In this document: piece by piece, positions 13,357-19,438 of the stretch
Numbering within the stretch: position 1 is the stretch's first letter
Layout: every line of letters begins with the position of its first letter
NCBI GenBank assembly: GCA_030606165.1
Contig: JAUWGZ010000015.1
Location: forward strand, 1-20,449
Direction of reading: 5' to 3'
DNA length: 20,449 bases
Source of the DNA: Dehalococcoidia bacterium
Lineage (GTDB): Bacteria > Chloroflexota > Dehalococcoidia > GIF9 > AB-539-J10
Made by a program: the position numbers and the translations under genes
Notes under the pieces: generated by a model
The model's input: the letters and a program-made list of their open reading frames with translations, nothing else
What the model was told of the DNA's origin: nothing
Databases searched by the model: none

Positions 13357-14829
13357 ATGGCTAAAGGAAGAAGCATCAACCTGGATAGTGATGATATATT
13401 GGCTGAAAGCTTACTCAGCGATGAAGCCGAAAGTAGTGACGTCAGCACCTTAGCCGAGGAAGCTGAAGAAAAAGAAGAAAGCGAAGAAGTCCCCGCTGAG
13501 GAACCTGAAGAGATCAAGCCTCCGGCAGCACCAGGGGAATACGAGGTAATTGACGACTCAACTCGTATGTATCTTCAGGAACTCGGCAGGGTGCCGCTGC
13601 TTACAGCTCACGAAGAGAAGGTACTATCCCGGAAGATAGAGCTGGGTAGATACGTAGAAAGGCTCAAGGATAACCACTTCAGGAAATACAAGAAATTCCC
13701 TTTACCCGTTGACATAGTTATTCACGTAATTTCTCAATTATCCAGGGCATATCCCGTTGTTCAGATTGTCGAAGAGCGTATTGGTATCGATCCCTCCAGC
13801 AATGTGGTAGAGACGATCAAGAATCCTGAATTTCGCTCCGCCATCGACGTTGTTATAGACCCAGCGTTAATAGCGACAATCGCTGAGGGAATAGACAAAG
13901 GAACCACTGCGGCCGACGAAGCCATAGTAAATCTTTCCATAAACAGTCAACTTTTGCCCCCGCAATTGCTAGAGCTCCTGGCTAGAGATAAACCTTCATG
14001 GCAAAAACTAAAGGCCCTCCTGACTAACAACAGGTTCTTGTCTCAACTCGATTCTCATAGCAGTGAGTTCAAAGCTTACTTTGAAAAGGTGAGTACCGAA
14101 GCAGAAGCAGCAGAAAGGCACCTCACTGAAGCAAACCTGCGCCTGGTGGTTAGCATAGCTAAGAAGTATATCGCGCATGGCATGTCCTTCCTTGACTTTA
14201 TCCAGGAAGGGAATATTGGCCTCATCCGAGCTATAGATAAGTTTCAGTATAGAAGAGGCTACAAGTTCAGTACCTACGCCACCTGGTGGATCAGGCAAGG
14301 TATCACTCGATCTACAGCTGACCAATCCCGTACCATTCGCATTCCGGTACACATGGTAGACACAATGAACAAGCTATCACGCACAACACGACAGTTAATT
14401 CAAGAACTTGGACGCGAACCAAGTTACGAGGAAATTGGCAGCCTCCTAAATATATCCCCAGAAAAGGTGGAGGTGGGCATGGCTTTGTTTTTCCGTCAGC
14501 CAATGTCGCTAGACATGCCCATTGGCGAAGATGCTGATAGCCGTCTAGGTGACCTTGTTGAAGATCGCGGCAGTTTAGCACCAACTGAAGCCACTTCACA
14601 GCAGCTACTCAAAGAACAAATAGATAAAGTGCTCGATGAACTTACCGAACGAGAAAAAAAGGTGCTCCAGCTTAGGTTTGGCCTTAGAGACGGACGTGCT
14701 CGAACCCTTGAAGAGGTGGGCAGAGAATTCAATGTAACTCGCGAAAGAATACGACAGATTGAAGGCAAGGCCCTGCGCAAGTTACGTCATCCCTCCCGCA
14801 GTCGAAAGCTCAAGAGCTATCTAGACTGA
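13357..14829 (+). CDS. rpoD: RNA polymerase sigma factor, sigma-70 primary type
   Basis: A 490-aa group 1-type sigma factor. An acidic, low-complexity N-terminus (residues about 20-60) precedes region 1.2 (DDSTRMYLQELGRVPLLTAHEE, 67-90). A ~150-residue non-conserved insert follows. Region 2 begins at 254 (RHLTEANLRLVVSIAKKY) and includes the -10 reading helix YATWWIRQGITRSTADQ. Region 3.0 has RIPVHMVDTM (His332, Asp335). Region 4 (429-490) ends VTRERIRQIEGKALRKLRHP, so the -35-reading residues match E. coli and the expected consensus is TTGACA/TATAAT. Region 1.1 is not recognisable. That it is the housekeeping factor is likely but not proven; a group 2 paralogue is the alternative. The ribosome site is weak (AAGAAAGAG). 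A short intrinsic terminator follows. Confidence 0.9.
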   Translation: MAKGRSINLDSDDILAESLLSDEAESSDVSTLAEEAEEKEESEEVPAEEPEEIKPPAAPGEYEVIDDSTRMYLQELGRVPLLTAHEEKVLSRKIELGRYVERLKDNHFRKYKKFPLPVDIVIHVISQLSRAYPVVQIVEERIGIDPSSNVVETIKNPEFRSAIDVVIDPALIATIAEGIDKGTTAADEAIVNLSINSQLLPPQLLELLARDKPSWQKLKALLTNNRFLSQLDSHSSEFKAYFEKVSTEAEAAERHLTEANLRLVVSIAKKYIAHGMSFLDFIQEGNIGLIRAIDKFQYRRGYKFSTYATWWIRQGITRSTADQSRTIRIPVHMVDTMNKLSRTTRQLIQELGREPSYEEIGSLLNISPEKVEVGMALFFRQPMSLDMPIGEDADSRLGDLVEDRGSLAPTEATSQQLLKEQIDKVLDELTEREKKVLQLRFGLRDGRARTLEEVGREFNVTRERIRQIEGKALRKLRHPSRSRKLKSYLD

Positions 14830-14869
14830 TTTACCTAAATGGCATGTCAAGCATAGTACCCATCTTTTT

Positions 14870-14886
14870 AGGCAACTTGCCTTTTT
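14870..14886 (+). terminator. Candidate intrinsic terminator after the sigma factor gene
   Basis: AGGC-AACTT-GCCT followed by TTTTT (the full string AGGCAACTTGCCTTTTT), 41 bp after the stop. The stem is short, at most six pairs, so strength is uncertain. Confidence 0.45.
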
Positions 14887-14952
14887 GTCCATAATAAGAG
14901 AGTACGGAGAGCAAGAATAATCGATTCCGAAATACAATGAGGAGAACAAGCA

Positions 14953-15006
14953 ATGGGAATTAAAGCCAGAAGGAATGTGAAAAAACCCGAGCCAAAGGAA
15001 AGGTAG
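14953..15006 (+). CDS. Possible 17-aa basic small protein
   Basis: ATG at 14953 with GGAG eight bases upstream opens a 17-codon frame ending TAG at 15006; the product is MGIKARRNVKKPEPKER, with eight basic residues. It lies 124 bp after the sigma factor stop and beyond the terminator candidate, so would need its own transcript. It may be a short protein, a leader peptide or chance; the good ribosome site is the only support. Confidence 0.25.
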   Translation: MGIKARRNVKKPEPKER

Positions 15007-15026
15007 TAATAACTTTATAGAGGTAA

Positions 15027-15045
15027 TACAATTGTCCAAATTGTA
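15027..15045. promoter_or_regulatory. Possible operator: TACAATT-gtcca-AATTGTA inverted repeat
   Basis: Perfect 7-bp arms separated by 5 bp. It lies in the convergent space between the sigma and HEPN genes with no obvious target promoter, so the role is unclear. Confidence 0.25.
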
Positions 15046-15082
15046 TATCATTGCACATTAGCTTGCTTTGTTACCCAATTGC

Positions 15083-15225
15083 ACATTCTGACGGATTGTG
15101 CGGTTTTCCAGTCGCCTTTAAGCACTAAGTAATAAATTCAATTCCGCCTCTGGTAATCTGGCTCAGAAGACGCCGAAGGGGGAAGAGCTAAGATTGCCAG
15201 CTAGCTTATTACGGTATTAAGGTCG
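15083..15225 (+). repeat. Repeat family B, copy 6 (head and mid, near full length)
   Basis: ACATTCTGACGGATTGTGCG, GTTTTCCAGTCGCCTTTAAG, CACTAAGTAATAAATTCAAT, CCGCCTCTGG and the mid module CTGGCTCAGAAGACGCCGAA through GAGCTAAGATTGCCAG, CTAGCTTATTACGG. Best-preserved copy with copy 1. It lies just downstream (minus strand sense) of the HEPN gene, with copy 7 on the other side in the same orientation. Confidence 0.8.
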
Positions 15226-15256
15226 GTTGTCTCGGTCAGTGCAAAACTAGGAACTA

Positions 15257-15275
15257 AACAGAATGGCTTTCTGTT
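15257..15275 (-). terminator. Weak terminator candidate after the HEPN gene
   Basis: On the minus strand AACAGAA-agcca-TTCTGTT, a perfect 7-bp stem, 52 bp past the HEPN stop and followed by TAGTT only, without a real T run. Confidence 0.3.
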
Positions 15276-15327
15276 AATCGAACCGCGTATCGGAAGAGCA
15301 GCGCCCTGTCAGACTTCGAATTGCTTT

Positions 15328-16746
15328 CTACGTTATTAGCAGATTGTCCAGCTTCTCAGGGTTGAGGTATTCGACGTGATGGGAGAGTGTTTTAATTACA
15401 CACCTTAGAATCTTCACCCCCAATCGAACTATGGGTATTTCCTCTCCCTCAGCTAACTTAATAATCCTCTTTTTCTGGACCTTCTTTGAACCATGTATAA
15501 CAGCACTCCTATAGTCGTAGATTTTCTTACAGTGTTTGAATACATCTTCAGGAGAAAGTTCCTCGAATTGTTCTATCATGGATAAGGCCGCTGCTCTCAT
15601 TGCGAGCTTGTATGTAATCTCAGTCCGAGTGTCACTGGTTAGCAGCGTTTCCAGTCCCATGGTGACATCTAGGATAGAGTCCTCTTCGTTGGCTCGCAAA
15701 AAGGCTGCATTCAATCGCCGTGCAGCAAGAACAAGTCTATTATCCGGGGGATTCTTGAGCACATTGAATATTTTGGCGATATTCTTACCCGTATTCTTGT
15801 CTAATGTTGGTGGCGTTCTTGACCAGCCGAACTTCTCGAAATAGTCGGGATAGGCTCTGACGGTAACAACTTCGACATGAGGAAGATAAGCTTGCCAAGA
15901 ATCAGCCCAGCCAATTGGGGTGGCAACTATTTGACTATAACCAGTCTCGACCGGAGTCTCTGCTCTCAAAGCGGCGAAGAACTTTTCAACTTCTAGAATA
16001 GGAAGGGCATATGACCCAATATCAGCCATAGACTTCCATCTTTGGATGAGGGGTTTATTTGCAATAGTCCAATCCCTAAGTACAAGTGAGTGAGTTGCCG
16101 CACCGATAACAGTTTCATGGGTTGAAACTGTACCGGTACTCCTGGTATTTCGGGCTAGCTGGAAAAGGTCTTCCATTCTCTCAACAGTAGTGTTATTACC
16201 TATTTCAAGTCGGTCGAAAGAAAACATTAAACCAAGAATAGGGACTACTATGTTGACGGGAAGTTTTTCCCAAAAAATACTTCGCTCCCACTCCTGATAT
16301 ATTGGTCGGAATAACTCCTCATCCATTTCTTTTTTACCCGAGACATGAATATAGCGGTCCACAAGCTTTGTTATGCTTCCATAAGCTGTTACGCTGCCGA
16401 GCCACTTCCTCTTGACGTGGGGTTCAATTTCCCAAAAACGGCTCAGGTGCTCGTCTTTTCGAGCAAAATCCCAGAACTGTTTCCAAGACGGGATACTTTC
16501 AGGAGCGTGATATCTTTCTTTTCCCCAACCTCCAAAAACGCTTTTATAATCCAGTGGAACATCATCCTCCATAAACGATTTTCTGAAAGTGGGGAATCCA
16601 GAGGGTAATTGACTCATTATTGGGAACTGAAAACACCGGTAAATGAGTTCCACATCCGCCTCAAACTGCCGTACGACAGCTAATCCGTCATTAACAGCTT
16701 CCTTAAACATTTCGTAAATATCTGCCCGGATTATCTCTTCAGTCAT
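15328..16746 (-). CDS. Apea-like HEPN domain protein, possible defence RNase
   Basis: A 472-aa protein. The C-terminal third looks like the Apea-like HEPN domain: RLNAAFLRANEEDSILDVTMGLETLLTSDTRTEITYKLAMRAA, then KIYDYRSAVIHGSK. YRSAVIHG holds an intact R-x4-H (Arg413, His418), the catalytic signature of HEPN ribonucleases, and the ExxLL-type helix before it is also typical. The first 330 residues (KRKWLGSVTAYGSITKLVDRYIHV and others) are the usual uncharacterised N-terminal part of such proteins. HEPN proteins often cut RNA in anti-phage defence or toxin systems; here it stands alone with no partner antitoxin, so the role is inferred. GGAG nine bases upstream supports the ATG. It is flanked by direct repeat B copies 6 and 7, which suggests acquisition. 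Confidence 0.78.
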   Translation of the reverse strand: MTEEIIRADIYEMFKEAVNDGLAVVRQFEADVELIYRCFQFPIMSQLPSGFPTFRKSFMEDDVPLDYKSVFGGWGKERYHAPESIPSWKQFWDFARKDEHLSRFWEIEPHVKRKWLGSVTAYGSITKLVDRYIHVSGKKEMDEELFRPIYQEWERSIFWEKLPVNIVVPILGLMFSFDRLEIGNNTTVERMEDLFQLARNTRSTGTVSTHETVIGAATHSLVLRDWTIANKPLIQRWKSMADIGSYALPILEVEKFFAALRAETPVETGYSQIVATPIGWADSWQAYLPHVEVVTVRAYPDYFEKFGWSRTPPTLDKNTGKNIAKIFNVLKNPPDNRLVLAARRLNAAFLRANEEDSILDVTMGLETLLTSDTRTEITYKLAMRAAALSMIEQFEELSPEDVFKHCKKIYDYRSAVIHGSKKVQKKRIIKLAEGEEIPIVRLGVKILRCVIKTLSHHVEYLNPEKLDNLLIT

Positions 16747-16785
16747 GTGTACGTCTCCATCCTATTCGGAACGTAACAATATAAT

Positions 16786-16794
16786 ATTATACCA
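16786..16794 (-). promoter_or_regulatory. Extended -10 promoter of the HEPN gene
   Basis: Minus strand TGGTATAAT (16794-16786). No reasonable -35 lies 16-18 bp upstream. Leader about 33 nt. Confidence 0.5.
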
Positions 16795-16809
16795 TCGGCA
16801 ACCTGAAGG

Positions 16810-16903
16810 AATTGAACAAAGTGACGGATTGCGCAGTTTTCCAGTCGCCTTTAAGCGCTAAGTGATAAATTAAATTCGCTCTGGCTTAAGCTCTTTTCCC
16901 CTT
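16810..16903 (+). repeat. Repeat family B, copy 7 (internally deleted form)
   Basis: GTGACGGATTGCGCAGTTTT, CCAGTCGCCTTTAAGCGCTA, AGTGATAAATTAAATTCGCTCTGG joined directly to CTTAAGCTCTTTTCCCC; the mid module is missing, as in copy 2. It occupies most of the space between the HEPN gene start and the next gene's stop. Confidence 0.75.
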
Positions 16904-17753
16904 ATTGCTCAATTGGGGCGGCGCTGGGCTCGGTGGCGGGTTTGCGCCCGCTGAACACTCCGCCAGTAATGGCGAGGACGCCGGGAAGCAGCATAATACC
17001 GGTCAGTGCCATAATTACCCCTCCAGCCACGCCCCATTTAAGCCCGGATTCTCCCCTTCTCGTTTTTCTCCAGGCGACGAGGGCGAGAACCCAGCCGGGG
17101 AGCCCGAGAAAGACAACCGACACAAAAAGTATGCTGTACCACCAGAATGGCCCCGGCTGCTCTATTACAGGAAACCCTCTGACAACCACATTCATAAAGA
17201 ACGCCACGGCCCCTGATGTCCACATTAATCCCCCCAGAATGAAGCTAACCAGCAATGCTGCCATGCTTTTCCTAGCCTCTGTCACCTTTTTCTCCCTGAG
17301 CTTATTCCATATGGCACCAACCAACGCGCCGAAGGCCATAGCGAATATAATGCTTACCAATGCCAGGCCAATCGATGACAGGCTAACAGTTATACCGGCC
17401 GTAGAAGTGTGACCCCCACCGGTAGGCCATCCAGGGGTTATGTAAATGAGTTGAACTGCACTGAGTATCCAGAGGAACGCCGAGAGCACCATTCCTTTCT
17501 TAACGCTGGTGGTACCGAGGAGGAAACTGTACAGGGCTGCAAAAACCGCCCCGAATACGATTCCGCGGACTATACGGCTGAGAATCGAGAGAGTCACACC
17601 TAAGGGGTCGAGGTGGATCCCGAGTCCTGCTGCGTGTATAAAGTTCCCGGGGTACCAAAACATCTGGCCAATTGCTGCAAGTATTACGGAGACGAGCAAG
17701 TAGACCGTCGCAGCAGCCACACCGGCTTTAATACCCCGTCGGAAATCAGCCAT
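16902..17753 (-). CDS. Polytopic membrane protein of unknown function
   Basis: A 283-aa integral membrane protein with about seven hydrophobic segments: near residues 10-31, 46-80 (two), 87-107, 122-147, 163-188, 205-229 and 240-268. Two charged loops (NKLREKKVTEARKS, AWRKTRRGESGLKW) are probably cytoplasmic. The C-terminal tail is Pro/Ala-rich (SGRKPATEPSAAPIEQ). No catalytic or transport signature is recognised. AAGGA eight bases upstream supports the ATG. The gene is divergent from the secreted-protein gene at 17838 with only 84 bp between starts, and their promoters overlap, so joint regulation and a related role are plausible (inference). Confidence 0.8.
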   Translation of the reverse strand: MADFRRGIKAGVAAATVYLLVSVILAAIGQMFWYPGNFIHAAGLGIHLDPLGVTLSILSRIVRGIVFGAVFAALYSFLLGTTSVKKGMVLSAFLWILSAVQLIYITPGWPTGGGHTSTAGITVSLSSIGLALVSIIFAMAFGALVGAIWNKLREKKVTEARKSMAALLVSFILGGLMWTSGAVAFFMNVVVRGFPVIEQPGPFWWYSILFVSVVFLGLPGWVLALVAWRKTRRGESGLKWGVAGGVIMALTGIMLLPGVLAITGGVFSGRKPATEPSAAPIEQ

Positions 17754-17764
17754 TTCCTAAATCC

Positions 17765-17793
17765 TTGACTATTAACATAATTCTTTTTACACT
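17765..17793 (+). promoter_or_regulatory. Promoter of the anchored secreted-protein gene
   Basis: TTGACT (17765-17770), 17-bp spacer, TACACT (17788-17793), 38 bp before ATG 17838. It overlaps the transcribed leader of the divergent gene. Confidence 0.45.
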
Positions 17794-17802
17794 AAGGAAG
17801 TT

Positions 17803-17811
17803 ATTATACCA
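17803..17811 (-). promoter_or_regulatory. Extended -10 promoter of the polytopic membrane protein gene
   Basis: Minus strand TGGTATAAT (17811-17803), 50 bp from the ATG at 17753. The predicted start lies within a few bases of that of the opposite promoter, so the two polymerases would interfere. Confidence 0.5.
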
Positions 17812-17837
17812 TGGGGTTAGCCGGGGGAGAGACTAAA

Positions 17838-18524
17838 ATGAAGGGCAAAAATCCGATAGTTGTAATCGGCTTGGTTGGTCTCGCCATTATTGCCGCAACT
17901 AGCATCTATGCTCTTCTCAATCCGGAGCCCGCGCTCAAAATCCACTCTGCAACTTACGGTTATTATTTCCAAGAATCCAGAGTAGGGGAGCTACAATTCG
18001 CATCAATCGACAACAGGACTTATCAATTCGAAGGAGAGTTCGCCTTAAATATCACCGCCGGCGAAGTGAGAGTGGATTTTCATGGAGAGCTTGAAAATTT
18101 CAGGAATTCAGTGCCTCAATTCACGTCTTTGGCAGGGGGCCTCAAGGACTCTTCTCTGCCATTTCCGACGCCAATAGATGCAGCTATTTTTGTTGATGTA
18201 ACCAAAAAGATGACGTTACTACTACCACCAGAACGCTGGGAGGGCATTGATGCGGGGTACTCAGAGCAGTTCACCTCCACGCTTCCTTTGGATGGTGTAC
18301 CGGAGGTAACCGTGGAGATGACCGTCATTGGAAAAGAGGACGTTGTGGTCCCCTCAGGCACCTATGAAAATTGTTTCGTGGTGAATGGAACACAACCTGA
18401 TATAGATCTGGAATTGACATTTTGGGTAACTGAGCAATGTGTTGTGCCCCAGGCGGAAGTTACAATGGCCGTGCAGGGCGTTGACCCTCTTAAGTTAACA
18501 ATAAAACTTGAGCATTATGAATAA
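17838..18524 (+). CDS. Membrane-anchored extracytoplasmic protein of unknown function
   Basis: A 228-aa protein from ATG 17838, chosen because GGGGGAG precedes it by seven bases; ATG 17811 in frame has no ribosome site and overlaps a promoter element. A short positive start (MKGKN) leads into a hydrophobic stretch (PIVVIGLVGLAIIAATSIYALL), a signal anchor or uncleaved signal; there is no lipobox Cys. The rest is beta-rich with alternating residues (YQFEGEFALNITAGEVRVDFHGEL; VPEVTVEMTVIGKEDVVVPSGTYENCFVV), ending with two cysteines (ENC and EQC) that could form a disulphide outside the cell. I recognise no family. The YENCFVVNG pattern is like the recurrent lipoprotein-like domains of unknown function. 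Divergent from a membrane protein. Confidence 0.75.
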   Translation: MKGKNPIVVIGLVGLAIIAATSIYALLNPEPALKIHSATYGYYFQESRVGELQFASIDNRTYQFEGEFALNITAGEVRVDFHGELENFRNSVPQFTSLAGGLKDSSLPFPTPIDAAIFVDVTKKMTLLLPPERWEGIDAGYSEQFTSTLPLDGVPEVTVEMTVIGKEDVVVPSGTYENCFVVNGTQPDIDLELTFWVTEQCVVPQAEVTMAVQGVDPLKLTIKLEHYE

Positions 18525-18588
18525 AAGAATGATAGAATGCCTTAGCTTCGTTCCCAAAACGGGTACCACCAATTTAACCGTGGACGAA

Positions 18589-18677
18589 AGCTAAAATTCC
18601 CAGATAGCTCATTAAGGTCGTTAAATCTCGCTCAGGCCTAAGTTCTTTTTCCCTCTTTGAGGCTTAAGAAGTCCGAG
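18589..18677 (+). repeat. Repeat family B, copy 8 (3' half)
   Basis: AGCTAAAATTCCCAGATAGC and TCATTAAGGTCGTTAAATCT (matching the segment after the mid module of copies 1 and 6), then CGCTCAGGCCTAAGTTCTTT and the pyrimidine run ending GGCTTAAGAAGTC (matching the tail of copies 2 and 7). It shows the two modules in continuous order. Confidence 0.65.
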
Positions 18678-18732
18678 TTATATTCCTCGATGAGCCCGGC
18701 ATCGGCAAAGCTGAAATAGCGATTCTCGCCTA

Positions 18733-18772
18733 TAAAAATTAGATATTATGTTCCAGAATACGAAGCTAAAGC
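18733..18772. repeat. Repeat family A, copy 6 (right arm)
   Basis: TAAAAATTAGATATTATGTT then CCAGAATACGAAGCTAAAGC; the left arm is missing. Flank CGAAGCTAAAGC matches the flank of copy 5. It touches the 3' end of hicA. Confidence 0.55.
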
Positions 18773-18990
18773 TCCAAAAACTCATTGATCGACAGTCCTG
18801 CTTGTTTGATAATGGCCCTCACCGTTCCTTCGGGCAGGTCCCCAGGAGGACGAGGAACAGTGGTGCGTGCTCCAGTTGTTGGATTCCTCCAGATTTGATG
18901 ACTGCTTTTTCTCTGCCGGTCGAAGACAAATCCTGCCCGTCGCAACCTCCGGACCACTTCATCGGTGCTGAAGCCAGCAAGCCTTCCCAT
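18766..18990 (-). CDS. hicA: HicA-type toxin of a type II toxin-antitoxin system
   Basis: A 74-aa HicA/YcfA-like mRNA interferase, a dsRBD-like fold that cuts translated mRNA. Visible features: FSTDEVVRRLRRAGFVFDRQRKSSHQIWRNPTTG with the catalytic His of the SSHQIW block, then TTVPRPPGDLPEGTVRAIIKQAGLSINEFLEL, the standard family ending. Length is typical. Its ATG shares one base with the stop of the upstream antitoxin gene (TGATG), so the two are translationally coupled, and no ribosome site of its own is needed. This antitoxin-first order occurs in many hicBA loci. Confidence 0.93.
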   Translation of the reverse strand: MGRLAGFSTDEVVRRLRRAGFVFDRQRKSSHQIWRNPTTGARTTVPRPPGDLPEGTVRAIIKQAGLSINEFLEL

Positions 18991-19235
18991 CAGGATATCG
19001 TCACCGGGATGTGCGCCTCTCCCAGAGGGGCCGTGGCTTCCCTGAGCCTGGGTGGAAGCTCGTCGCCATGCTCAATGTAGGACTCAACGAGCCCGGCGGC
19101 GACATCCTGCGCAATTTCCAGAGTCTCAGCTACAGTGCGCCCCTGGGCCACCAGCCCCGGCAATTCTTTACTGGTAGCCAGGAATCCCCCTTCAGGCAGT
19201 GCCTCTATTTGGATTGAAAGTAATACTTCTTTCAC
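18990..19235 (-). CDS. hicB: HicB-type antitoxin (short form)
   Basis: An 81-aa antitoxin neutralising HicA. The sequence has the RNase H-like HicB core: LLSIQIEALPEGGFLATSKELPGLVAQGRTVAETLEIAQDVAAGLVESYIEHGDELPP. It ends 15 residues later, so the C-terminal HTH or RHH DNA-binding domain of long HicB proteins is absent; direct autorepression by this protein is therefore unlikely. It starts at GTG 19235, supported by an excellent GGAGGTGA seven bases upstream. It overlaps hicA by one base. The upstream extended -10 (19334-19342) gives a leader of about 100 nt. Confidence 0.9.
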   Translation of the reverse strand: MKEVLLSIQIEALPEGGFLATSKELPGLVAQGRTVAETLEIAQDVAAGLVESYIEHGDELPPRLREATAPLGEAHIPVTIS

Positions 19236-19333
19236 ACCTTCACCTCCAGCGGTTGCGTCGTGTCGTTACTGCATCCTCCTCTTGAAAGGCTGAGCAGAGT
19301 TCGCCATAAATTCACACTAATTCCTATAGCCAA

Positions 19334-19342
19334 AGTATAGCA
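19334..19342 (-). promoter_or_regulatory. Extended -10 promoter of hicBA
   Basis: Minus strand TGCTATACT (19342-19334). The expected -35 window (19357-19362) lacks a consensus hexamer and is covered by an inverted repeat. Confidence 0.5.
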
Positions 19343-19355
19343 TATTTTCCCCTTG

Positions 19356-19375
19356 CCACAGGGATTTCCTTGTGG
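19356..19375. promoter_or_regulatory. Inverted repeat over the hicBA -35 region, candidate operator
   Basis: CCACAGGG-attt-CCTTGTGG: eight-base arms with one mismatch, placed exactly where the -35 of the hicBA promoter should be. Confidence 0.4.
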
Positions 19376-19438
19376 TAGAGCCTTCACCGCAACTCTTGAG
19401 AAAAGATTTGGCTCTGGCTAGAAATAATTATCCACCAG

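Noticed and set aside
15027..15045. TACAATT-AATTGTA as terminator
   Set aside because: AT-rich arms with no T run; kept only as a low-confidence operator candidate.
16905..17412. Long plus-strand frames opposite the polytopic membrane protein
   Set aside because: Antisense shadows; the minus frame has regular hydrophobic segments and a ribosome site.
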